Of a stretch of DNA of 64,000 nucleotides, positions 45,530 to 55,891 are shown in pieces (the first letter of the stretch is position 1; each line of letters begins with the position of its first letter). A model generated the notes under the pieces. That model was given only the letters and a program-made list of their open reading frames with translations, did no database searches and was not told where the DNA came from. The position numbers were made by a program, and so were the translations under genes. Location: the NCBI GenBank assembly GCA_036785705.1, contig JAWUZG010000084.1, positions 11,235,501 through 11,299,500 on the forward strand, read 5' to 3'. The stretch comes from Acanthornis magna (lineage: Eukaryota > Chordata > Aves > Passeriformes > Acanthizidae).

Positions 45530-46118
45530 TGACGTCTCTCCGGATGGGAAGGTCCCCAGTGCGCTCTTCCATCCTGGTGTTGCTCCAACAGGCTCTGTGC
45601 GTCTTCCTGCTGCCTCCTGTGAGGAGGACGGACACCTCAGTCACCCCAAACCACGGCCACGGGCCTGCTCGCACGGCGCAGAGAGCACCGCAGCAAAGCC
45701 CACACAGTCCCTCGGGACAGTGCTCCGCAGGCCCCCGCGCCAAGGAACAGCGAAAAGCAACTGGGAAGAGGACAGCGGCCCCTGGGGGGAAGGTCACGGT
45801 GGGAAGACCCCTGTGCCGCCCGTCCGGCCCGGGATGCCGCTGGGTATGAACCGCCCGCACCACACGCGCCCCTCGCTGGCCTCTGCACCCCGGGCGCCGC
45901 CACCCTCCCGGGCACACAGCGCGACCCGCCGGGGAAGGGAAGAGGAGAAAATGGAAGGGGAAGCACCCCGTACCCCGACACCGCACGGCCCCAACACCTT
46001 CCACAGCAGCCGGCCGCAGGCCCTCCTTTCCCGCCGCTGCCCCTCCGCCCACAGCCCGCGGCGCGCCGGGACACCGAGTCCTTGGCAGCCTCCACGGGGC
46101 GGCCACAGCGGCGGCGGG

Positions 46119-46137
46119 ACCACAACTCCCGGCGGGC
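46119..46137 (+). promoter_or_regulatory. ZNF143/THAP11-like motif 1
   Basis: ACCACAACTCCCGGCGGGC resembles the ACTACAAYTCCCAG core with two mismatches. Confidence 0.5.
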
Positions 46138-46197
46138 AGAGCGGGCGGAGCGGACCGGCGCCTCCCGCCCCCTTCGCGCTCCGCTTCCCTCGGGGCG

Positions 46198-46215
46198 CCT
46201 GGGAGTTGTAGGCGG
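46198..46215 (-). promoter_or_regulatory. ZNF143/THAP11-like motif 2
   Basis: On the minus strand this reads CCGCCTACAACTCCCAGG. CTACAACTCCCAG is an exact match to the core from its second base. Confidence 0.6.
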
Positions 46216-46281
46216 TCGCCTTTCCTCGGCGGGGGACATTTTGCGAGCCGGGGCGTGGGGCGAAGCGGGGCTGAGCGGCGG

Positions 46282-46300
46282 GACTACAGCTCCCAGGGCG
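46282..46300 (+). promoter_or_regulatory. ZNF143/THAP11-like motif 3
   Basis: GACTACAGCTCCCAGGGCG carries ACTACAGCTCCCAG, one mismatch from the core. Confidence 0.6.
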
Positions 46301-46326
46301 CACCGCAGCGCCGACATTTCGCAGCG

Positions 46327-46420
46327 TGTGCGGGGCTGTGCTCGGGGCTCGGTGCGGAGCTCGGTGCGGGGCTGTGCTCGGGGCTCGGTGCGGGGCTCGG
46401 TGCGGGGCTCGGTGCGGGGC
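46327..46420. repeat. 12-bp GC-rich minisatellite, about 8 units
   Basis: Tandem units of TCGGTGCGGGGC alternate with the variant TGTGCTCGGGGC. The 12-base period preserves frame, which is why periodic Arg/Gly/Pro-rich open frames appear on both strands. It sits in the TSSC4 CpG island. Confidence 0.92.
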
Positions 46421-46530
46421 TCGCCCGTGTCCCCCGCAGAGCCGCGGTGCCGCCCCGGGCCTGCCCGGCGCCGTGAGGGGCCGCTGGGGCAGGCACGGCA
46501 CCGCCGCCTCCCTCGCACTCACAGTCTGGA

Positions 46531-47800
46531 AAAAAAACCATGTCACAGCTTTTGTTCGCATCGGAAAAGCAGGGCTTGGCCACCAAGAACACATCCGATG
46601 TTTTTTGTTGGTTTGTTCCTTTTTTTTTTTTTTTAAGTGTTTATTCTCAAACCAGAAAACCCCAAGTCACTTGAGGCGTAAAACCACTATCCATCCAAAT
46701 AAAAAAAAAAAAAAGTTTCCATTTTCCGCCCCAGAAGAACATTTTTTGTGCGTGTGTCAAGAAGTGGAGCTCTGTCTGAAAGTGTTTTATTGGTGCTGGC
46801 CAAAGAGGCTCTATATTTTTCCCCTTGTTTCAGCAATAAGTTTAAATTTTCAGCGCAAATACATTTCCCAAGAGGCTTCAGTATTCAGCTTGTTTTCCCC
46901 ACGTTTAGGAAGAGGGGTTTGCTGTGCCAGGGGGTTGTGCCAGACAAGCTTGTGGCTGCGGAGGCTTCACTGGCTCCCTTCAAGATGGGCCTCACCGTGA
47001 CTCACACAATAAACTGCAGCCGCTCCATATGCATCCCCAGCTTTTTAAATACATACTTTTCCCTGCTGGAGCATTGCTAATTACAGTAATTTATGACACG
47101 AGGTCTGTGTTCAGAATACACTTGGCAGCAGCGATGAGGTTATTGCAAAATGTCTTCTGTCTAGCTGGATTCATGCTGTAGTTTTAGAACAGCTCTAGAG
47201 GTGTTTCCCCATTTGGTGATCCTATTTTTTTATGTATACATGTATGGTAGTATGGTCAGAGGAATTCAAATGGAAGGGAATTCAAAGTCAGATGGAGGGA
47301 GGAAAGGAAAACATGAATCTTGTAGTAAGTGAGCAGGAAAGGAAAGAAGGAGGGCAGTAAATGGGCAAACAAAAGGAAGACTAAACCTGTGTAAAGGCTA
47401 CCAGTGCTGTGTAACATTGTCTAGGGTGACAGCAGGAGAGAGTCTCTGAGCGTAGTAAGGAGCAGGCAAAAAAAAAATTATGTGGAGCTAGCGGCGTGTC
47501 CCATTTCTGTAAGGCCGGAGACAGGCTTGGTACATAAACTGGTGCAAACAAGGGCACTGCCTTGTTTTGAACCCTGGTTCTGTGTTAGATCGGGGGCTCA
47601 GAAGGGCTGGAGAGAGCAACACCACCTCCACTGCCTCTATCACCTGTGGATGTACAGGGTGCCTTCAGGGACAAGCCCCATTTCTCCATTTCCAGAGGCT
47701 AAAGTTCTCACTTTTTGCCTGGATGCTGTGTATATTGATGACCAAGGTCACCTTTGGAACCTGAATGTACTATTTTCGTCCTTCCTGTTGTTTTATTCAT
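46531..47800. other. Gene-free stretch right of the CpG island
   Basis: No exon or repeat family is recognised apart from homopolymer runs. Open frames of up to 224 codons that start in the island run in here but show no protein similarity I know and no splice context. Confidence 0.5.
46620..46635. repeat. Poly(T) run
   Basis: A run of about 16 T just right of the CpG island, with A-rich runs at 46700-46714. Simple sequence only. Confidence 0.8.
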
Positions 47801-47949
47801 GGCCCTGAGATTAGCTCAGTTGGTTAAAGTGTGGTGCTAGTAACATCAAGGTTGTGGGTTTGATCACCATACAGGCTATTTACTTAAGAGTTGGACTTGA
47901 TGATCCTTGTGGATCCTTTCCAACTCAGTCTATTCTGTGAATCTGTGAG
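47801..47949 (+). mobile_element. tRNA-Ile/CR1 SINE (TguSINE1-type)
   Basis: The first 79 bases follow a tRNA-Ile(AAT) gene: TTAGCTCAGTTGGTTAAAG (A box), GTGGTGCTAGTAACATCAAG (anticodon arm) and GGTTGTGGGTTTGATCACC (B box). Many C-to-T changes and a small insertion are present near the 5' end. The rest (AGAGTTGGACTTGATGATCC, then TTCCAACTCAGTCTATTCTG) is a CR1-type 3' tail with its short terminal repeats. The fusion is a SINE that borrows CR1 machinery, known from passerines. The tRNA part would not fold as a working tRNA. Confidence 0.85.
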
Positions 47950-50900
47950 ATTTAGTATCGCACACTGCGGAGAACTGAGGCTGAGCTGTTCATTCTCTGG
48001 TGGCTGAGGACAAGACAGCTTGCAGCAGTGGATATGCTGGTGTGTTGGGATTTTCACTATTGCTTGGCGACAGCTGAAATAAAAATAATGAGTCAGAGTC
48101 TGAGGACCAACAGATGGTAAAGTGTTTTCCCCTTGCTGGCCTGAACTGAGGTGGCTTGAAGAGGGGGCTGGAAGGTGGATCTGAGCTGCAGCACAGGCCA
48201 TCATCCAAATGAGCAGGCTGTATCCAGCGTGCAGGCTCCGAGGGGCCGCTCATCCGCAGAGATGGCTCCATGTGTCTGCAGGAAGCCAGCGCGCCCCTGC
48301 GTGTGGGGGTGGCATGTGAAAATGCACACCAGCCTCAGCCCCATCACAGGCGCCTCGTGCTCCTTTCCTGCAAATCAATCTGTCTTTTGGCCCCATCCAG
48401 TGACTGTTTCTGCTGCTCCCTGGCAGGCTCCTGCTACTGCTCCTGTGCTCGGAGCCTGGGGCAGGAACCGCTGGCCACTCTACTTATGGCTACAGGAAAG
48501 CAGCAGGCCATTCCCCAGCAGCCACCCAGATCCTGCAAGCCAGACAGAGCAGTAAGAAGCATTTTCAACATCTCCTGCGTCTGGAAGGAGTATGGTGGTT
48601 ACTCAGATGTGGCCATATGTAGTTGATGCTGGAGCTCTTAAGGGGAGGTGTGGAGGGAAAGAAGTATTTTCCTGCAGGCAAAAAGGAAAAGCAGAGTCAT
48701 GACCACCACAACCTTCTCTGCTGGGAGAAGGCAGTCGAACCAAGCCAGATTGGTACAGCCTGAAGGAAATAAATGAGTAGTCCTCCCTCATTTGCCAGAA
48801 TGAAATCCTACAAATGGCCTTGAAATCCCCTGTGGGGTGATTTTTCAGAGTTCAGTGCTTGATACCACCTCTCTTCTATGTCGAGCTTCACTTACCTGTT
48901 TTACACTGCACTTTCATTTGGTCCTGCAAGCAGATTAGATTACTCCAGTGCTGTTTACCCATGTTGGTGCTATTTTCCCCTAAGGTAACTACATAAAATT
49001 AGTTCCTGTGGAGTGAGTTTCAATGCAGGCAGGCTATGAAAGTCTTTATCAACTCTATTCTTCACAATAACAGTGTTACTGCCAGCTATAGAGGACCTGC
49101 AGGGAGACACCGCAACCCCCCTTTTTTTTTGTAAGAGACATTGCATGTGTGGGAGGGAACTGAAGTCCTTTATGAGCAAAATTAATACTCTCTGCAATTA
49201 CTTGAATTTTTAAAAAGAAACAAAAACAGTTGGGGGTGTCTGTTCATTTTCATTCAACTGCAGAATATTTGTACTAAAATAAACCTTCTCCCAATCTTGC
49301 TGCTTTTTCCTATCACTGCCCCAAAGTGCCTGATACTAACGCAGTAATGCAAGGCTGAAAAAGGTCAATGGAACCAGCTGAGGACCTTGAAGTTAACATT
49401 TAAAAACAGAAATCCTACAGAACCCTGTAACTCCCCAGACCTCTTGTTCCAACAAGACCTGTGGGAGCTCCATCAACCAACACCGAGCCTTGCATTTAAC
49501 AGCACTACCCGTTGCTGGAGGAAATCTCAGCAGTTTACTCACAGCCAGCAGGAAGAGTGTTGTGTGCATGCCATCTCACCTGGCCTAACACCAACACCTC
49601 TCAGTACTCAGCAAAGCTGTGTTCTGGCATGAGGGAATGCCCTAGCAAAGCGGGGCCAAGAAACACTTTCTTTAAAAAAAAAAAAAGGAAAAGGTGTGAT
49701 TAAACTGTAATTAGAAGTGTTACTTGTGACCACTGGCACTTGAGCTGGGTCATGTAAATCCAATGAGAAACACCAGGCAGTCCACTGTAGTTGCAAAGTT
49801 TATATACCCTCTAATGTGTCTGCAAGTGTGAAAACAACGCGGGTTTCGGTTATGCAGCAGTTTTAGCACCTGGGAGGTGTTTTCTGTTTGCTCCAGGTCC
49901 CTGGGCACTGAAGTGAAAGCATCAGGCTGCCAGAGGTCAGTTGAAGAGGTGGCACGGAACAGCACTTCTGCATCCTCCTGCTTAGGTTATGCCCCGTGCA
50001 AGGCAATATGATGCTCCCCAGGCTGAAACTGAGAAGCAGTCAGGCAAAAAATATGCAGCCTCCATCTAGTCCAGGTGCACAGCGTGGTACATATGGGACT
50101 TGGGGTCCTAGCCTGTGTCTTTACCACTTAATTAACAGCTGGTCAGATTTTGTTTCCCTCTCCCTCTCAGCACCCACTGGTGGCAGATGTTTCCTCCCTG
50201 GGGGGCTGTATTTTCACTCTTGCCGACTCCCTGGTGCAGCCTCAGTTCCCAGCCCTACCACAGCCCTGACAGTGAATGAGACTGTTGAAATAGCCATCTT
50301 TTTTCCTCCTCTGCCTGGAAGGGCCACACTGTCAGACCCAGCAAAGGAAACAGTGGTTCAGAGCAGGAATGTGAGCACAGCCACTAACTAACACATCCTT
50401 CATCCCCGAGCCCGGCAAGCAGAGCTGGCAGGCAGAGGGAAGGTGTGGCCAGATCCAGCAGTGAGGGTGCTTTCCTCTGAAGAAACCTCCACCATAAACA
50501 GCAAGAGCTGGCTGCATTTATTCCCTCCTGTGAGAATATTGCAACTCTTGGTTACAGCTTCGACAACCTCTGATTAAGGGAATGGCATAAGCAATTTATG
50601 CATGTTAATCACAGCTGTCTTAGTACAAGACAATTAGGCTTATTGCTACTTAGAAAACAAACAGCCCAGAAGAAGCTTATGAAACAGAGCTCACCAAAGC
50701 AAAAAACACCTCCAAAACTTCTCGTTAGAAACACTCCAGGAGGTTTTAAAAAGAAAAAAATAGACCAATTTGTGAGGGAGGAGGAAAAGAATTTCCACTG
50801 GAAAAAATCCTGGCTTGGTCTAGTTTAGAAAAATTCATGCTTTCATTTTTAATTCCTGAAAAATCTTGTTTCACAAGGGAAACAAAGAAAGATTCCACAG

Positions 50901-53900
50901 TCACATTCCTAGGCATCGGAATTCCCCAGTAAGGTCTCCGTGACTTTCCAGGTCCTTCTGACTTCTGGAGAAAAATATTAAAGAGAAGCATAAGCCAGGG
51001 TTGTCTGTGCAGTATGAGCACAAACATGCTGCAAGCACCCTTCCCCTCACAGGTGGTTATCCATGTGGCCTCACATGCACTGACATGGCAAGACTGCTGT
51101 TTTCCAAGGATAACCCATATCTTCACGCAACCTTAAAGGGGCCCAGTTTACCCAGTCATCTCCCAGTATCACGTTCAACTCATCTGTTCCTAGCACATCA
51201 ATGCTATTACTCAGACCTGAACCGCAAAACAAGGGGACTGCATTTAGCTGGGGAAGGTTTAAGATCCCAGCTGTAATTCCAGGCTGAGGTCCCAAGGCAC
51301 ACACCCTGGATGCCAAATACATGCTGTGCTTTGCCAGTTAGTCTCCACTATTGTTTCTCCCCCTCAAACACCAGCCTGGGTCTGACAGTGACTCACATCA
51401 GCTTAATCCTAGCTCCAGAGGCAGGAATAATTGTATCCCCATCTGGAGCAACGATGCAGTGTCACAATCCAAATGTTTTAAGGCATGAAGCAAAGAGCAT
51501 CACATTCATGGGAAACCACCTAGAGGGTCAGCTGAGGACGGTATTCCCCGCAGCCCAAACTCTGCTTGAATACAAGAATGAGACAAGCCTGTTCCCGTGG
51601 AAGACGTGGCAGGAACCAGTACACGATGGAAGGAAACACGATCTGACAACACATCATTAAAAATCCACTAACAAGGGGGAATTGCTCGTTTTCTTTTTTT
51701 TGTTTATTGTTTTTAAATATCACTTTTTTTTCTTTCCAGAAGTCATTATGTCCGACTCCATTAACATTCAGGTAAACAAGTGATAGAACAACAGATGGGC
51801 ATGATCTCGTAGCACAGGCACAGCGGCTGGGAGCAGGGCTTGCTTTTCCTTGCAGCAGCTCGACGTTGCACTCCCTGCTTGCTCTCCCTCACCTGCATCC
51901 CCCCCTCTCTGTGCCAGCACGGGCAATGGCTGGCAGCCACCGCAGGACATTCCTGCTTCAAGCACAGCGCAAAGTCCAAGACAGGACACAGAAAGGCAGG
52001 CAATTGAGGGATCACAGCACTTGGCCTCCCACCTTGCTCTCAGCCAGGCTGTCCTCTGATGGTGCAGAGGGGCAGGCAGGGGCAGCCATGGTGGCATTAC
52101 CAGACCATCCACAAAAAGCAGACCAGACCAGCCTCCATCCAGATGGCAGTACAGGGCATTTTGGGTCACTTTAGGAGAAGCCCCTAGAGTGTGCGCAGTA
52201 CTGCCACCATGGCCCCCCTCCATCCCCCCCCCAGCTGAATTTCAGCACAGTCACTTTTTTGCAATCCACATTAGCTCCCCTACAGCTGTGCCCCCCTTCC
52301 CTTGAGGGGGGGCACAATTGCAGCAGCCACCACTGCTGGCAAGCAACCTTTTTGCCTTCCCTCAGCACCATTCTGGAAGCACACTCAGCCTGCCTGCAGG
52401 CCCCCCTCCCAGAGGCTGTAAAAACCCATGCTGTTGAAGCCTGGTTCACAAAGCATCCTGGTGTTAAGGTTAACTGGTTGTAAAATTGCAGCAGTTCATC
52501 ACACTATGCACACTATGAGAAATGTTTATTAAATTGATTTTTGTTTCATTTCTTTAAAAAAAAAGGCAGAAAGAAGTTAAACACACTGCTTTGTGGCATG
52601 CTCCACAGTATGAAAAAATCCCAAGCATTCAGTTAAGCTGTCAGCGGCTCTGTTTGACCTTTCAATGCAGTCCTTGAACTCAGACCTGGACAGTTGACAC
52701 TCCTCGTCCCCACCTCAGCTCACAGCCATTTTCTCAGCTGCCACTAGCTTCAGGAGGGATGCTTCCATGTAGAGGGAGGAGTTTGTATTTACAGCCTGCA
52801 ATTTCATCCTTTTCTTCCTTAGGGGGTGTGGAGAGGAGCAGTACAGGCTGCCATGTTGCACACACAAAGGTGTAGCTGTGCAGGAGAGGCACTGGGGCAG
52901 AGCAGGGGTCCTACCTAGTGGGTTTTCCCCCTTCACCTCAGCCAGCTTTGGCACTGACCAACTGGCAGAAGAGCCCTGTGGCTTTGGATCCTGAGGGCTT
53001 GCAATGGGGAGAGTCCCCTCAGCCCTACACAGCTCCCTTTCTTGTTGGTGTTAACTCAGGTCCAGCTTCACAGGAGACCCAAGTGGGTAGTTTTTTTCAG
53101 AGAGGGTTTCTCAACTACTTCATTGTTCTTAAGCATGATGGTTCCTCTCTGTCCCTGTTCTCCCAGGGCTGACCCCTCCAGCTGATGACCATTCCGTTAA
53201 GTGTGGGGACTCAGCTGGTAACTCTGAAAGAAAGCATTGTCCTCTCTCTGCAAACATCCTTCTGTCCCTGCTCCCACGACCCTTCTCTAGCTGTTCCCCT
53301 CCTTGAGCACCTTTCCTGCAGCAGCCACAGGAGCAGGAAACTGCCTCTGGAGCTCTCCACAATGGAAAGGAATCTCTGCAATGAGCCAGAGGGTGAATTG
53401 CAGCCCCTGTGGGACACAGTCTGAGCAAACTTACTGCTCTTCCTCCTCTCACAGCTCTCAGATTCCCTCTCCAAGTAGAACTTTCTCCCTGGGGCAACTC
53501 AAACTCTTAAAATACAATGTCTGAGGACACACCTGACCTGCATCGAGACCCAGTCTGTCTTCAAACAGAGCTCCAGCTACATACACAGCATCAACTGAAT
53601 ACTGAACAATATAAAAAATATGGCATAAGGAAAAGAAAACAGAATTGAAATGCTTAATGGCATATTTATACACATTTACCAACAGTCAACAAAAAAGGTG
53701 GCAAGTTACACATCCATTCTGTATGCTGACAATCCTGATGCACATAGATGTAAACACACATGCTTGGATGATGCATATTCATGTGGCCACATAACAGAGT
53801 AGATGACCTGAAGGAGCTACGCTGGGGAGCAGGGGAAGGGGTTACCTACTGCAAAACCTCGTCTCATTCTTAATGTGCACAACATGGACATTCAGGGCAG
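47950..53900. other. Gene-poor intergenic region between TSSC4 promoter and CD81
   Basis: No conserved protein, RNA gene or clear repeat is recognised. Composition is mixed, with C-rich runs near 52200-52320. The many open frames of 60-150 codons overlap on both strands without splice or homology support. Part of the right side could be a long CD81 3' UTR. Confidence 0.5.
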
Positions 53901-55615
53901 TGTTGCTTTAAGGCTATTTCTAAGGCTGAATCGTTTCTTGTCCAACCTCTCAATATGAAGATCTGTTGAAGCACTTCCTCCTCTTTACCCAGCACAACTT
54001 GATATATATATATTTATATATATTTACCTATATACTTTTTAAAGGCCCTATATACTAAAAGGCAGGAAGAGGAAAGGGGGAGTAGAACGGAAGAAAAACT
54101 TCTGAATGGATCAGTTTGCCCAGTGCAGGAATCTTCTATCCTGTAGCGGCAACAGCCATGATAGCCACGTGCAGTGGACAAGGTACTGGTTTAAAAGAAT
54201 TAATGATCACAGGTCTCTCTCCCTATCAGATCTGAAGCTCTTTGTTGTGACAAAGGGGGAGAGCGAAATACTTTAAGAAACAGAAATACTCCTGAAATGG
54301 GGAAAGTGATCACTAATTTAAACTCCTCCCTTTACCTGCTTCAAGGTGGCAAAGAGCTGAAAGATACTATAATTTCCAGCTCAAGCGCCCGTACGGCTAA
54401 GGAAAAGGCTTTGCTTAAAAATATATATCTATAGAACTATACATATAGATCATCTTTTTAGTGACACTCTGATTTTATTACATAGCTCCTGGGTCACTCT
54501 CCCCCTCTATCTACATGGTAACAGAGTGGCATATAAAATAAGCCACATACATCAAAGTGATAACCAAAGTCACCAGGTCACAAAAATGTGTTTCAACTGG
54601 TGCGATCTAACATGCTAAATTACCTTGATTTTATACGCTGATCTGCTGTTAATATAATGGAAGGTCTTAAAAATAAACTTATTTCAGATTATGACAATTT
54701 CTCAGCAATATTATAGTGTGTGACAATATGCTATAATTAAGGATAATTTCACTGAACAAGAGAGTGATGCAAAGATGAAATTTTAAGCATGTATGCATAT
54801 GGTTGGGAACACTCAAGCATCATCCTGCAGTACATAAAAGCAGGATTTCTAAAGTCAAGGACATTTTTTTAAATGTTTTTTCTTTTTCCAATATAATTTC
54901 TATGTGAGCATTAGCTTAACAGTGGAAACTTGGTATAGAACTAGACTCTCCTTGAAACATATGTCTATAATGAAACACTGAAGGACATTAAAAAAGTACT
55001 TTTCAGTTTGTTATATTTGAAAAACTGGGACTAAAATTCACCCTCAGCCACTGACTTTTCAACATAATAAATCAATGGAAATGAGCCAATTTATAAAGTT
55101 ATAGCCCCAAGAAAAACAAACACAAAACCAAAAAACATTTTTACTCTTTAGAGAGTAAAAAAGTTTCAGCATGACTTCTGTTAAGGACTGGCCTACAGAT
55201 GGAAACAGGCTGGAGAGGAACAATGCCTGTGTTTCTCCTGGGATACATCACACCCAGGCGATGGAGACTGTATCCTCTCTCCTCCTCTCTCCCAGGCTTT
55301 GGGCAGTCAGCCAGGCTTCCCTACGGACAGCTTGGCAATGCCAGGGAGCTGGGGTGATGGTTGGAAAAGATGAGTACAAATTAACAAAAACACTAAATTC
55401 TGCTTCAGCATCCAATTAAAGAAGTTGGTAAAACCAAGGCAAAGTTTTCTAAGACCAGGCTGCAGCCTTCTCCTCCATACATCTTCCACCAATGGTACTT
55501 CTGAGTTACTGGGGGTGGGAAAGGGGAAGGACGGACTTGATCTCCTGCTACAGCAGCTTTCCCATCACACAAAACTGATGTGTAACTAACTCAGCCACAA
55601 AAAATACGGGAAAGT
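53901..55615. other. AT-rich region downstream of CD81, possible extended 3' UTR
   Basis: AT-rich single-copy-looking DNA with TA repeats at 54001-54036 and no coding signal. It could be the end of a long CD81 transcript if the near poly(A) site is skipped. Confidence 0.4.
54001..54036. repeat. (TA)n-like simple repeat
   Basis: GATATATATATATTTATATA followed by TATTTACCTATATA, an imperfect TA microsatellite. Confidence 0.85.
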
Positions 55616-55621
55616 TTTATT
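55616..55621 (-). terminator. Candidate CD81 poly(A) signal AATAAA
   Basis: TTTATT on the plus strand reads TTAATAAATAAAAC on the minus strand, a doubled signal about 208 bases after the CD81 stop. It would give a short 3' UTR; longer forms are possible. Confidence 0.4.
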
Positions 55622-55661
55622 TATTAAAAAAAAAAAAAAGAAAAAAAAGAAAAAAAAAAGT
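55622..55661. repeat. A-rich simple stretch
   Basis: About 38 bases of A with four G interruptions, in the presumed CD81 3' UTR (poly-T on the transcribed strand). Confidence 0.85.
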
Positions 55662-55828
55662 ACTTCGAAATAAAAATGATTAAGTACTGTATGGTAATAT
55701 TGGAAGCATTTATATACATAGTTTTCTTTGTCTGTTGTTGAAATGTCTCCTGGTCACTCGGTGGCACTTGGGGTCCCCTCTAGCGCCGTCCGCCCTGCTC
55801 CCCCCTTCCCCTGCCCGGCTCTCACGGC

Positions 55829-55891
55829 TCAGTAGACGGAGCTGTTCCTTATGCCACAGCACAGCACCATGCTCAGGATCATCTCGAAGAT
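55829..55891 (-). CDS. CD81: CD81 exon 8 (last coding exon)
   Basis: [20 protein letters not shown] then TGA, identical to the mammalian C-terminus as I know it, with the juxtamembrane CC pair that is palmitoylated in CD81. The acceptor on the minus strand is TCGACAG. Confidence 0.97.
   Translation of the reverse strand: MFEMILSMVLCCGIRNSSVY

Larger units (their letters stand above)
45530..46530. promoter_or_regulatory. CpG island, probable TSSC4 promoter
   Basis: About 1 kb of G+C- and CpG-rich DNA with GC boxes, the strongest in the window, about 2.1-3.1 kb upstream of the TSSC4 start codon and the only island near it. It contains three ZNF143/THAP11-like motifs and a 12-bp minisatellite. 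Long open frames of 200-290 codons occur on both strands but overlap in several frames and match nothing known. They are composition artefacts. A divergent transcript to the right is possible but unsupported. Confidence 0.75.

Noticed and set aside
45453..46594. Open frames of 200-293 codons on both strands in the CpG island
   Set aside because: They overlap in several frames at once, are rich in Arg, Gly, Pro and Ala, run through the 12-bp minisatellite and match no known protein. High G+C explains them.
47801..47879. A functional tRNA-Ile gene
   Set aside because: The anticodon arm and stems are mutated, an insertion lies near the 5' end, and a CR1-type tail follows directly. It is a SINE head.
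51768..52223. A 151-codon minus-strand frame with Cys- and Leu-rich sequence
   Set aside because: Overlapping frames occur on both strands, no splice sites or homology support it, and it lies in gene-poor intergenic DNA.
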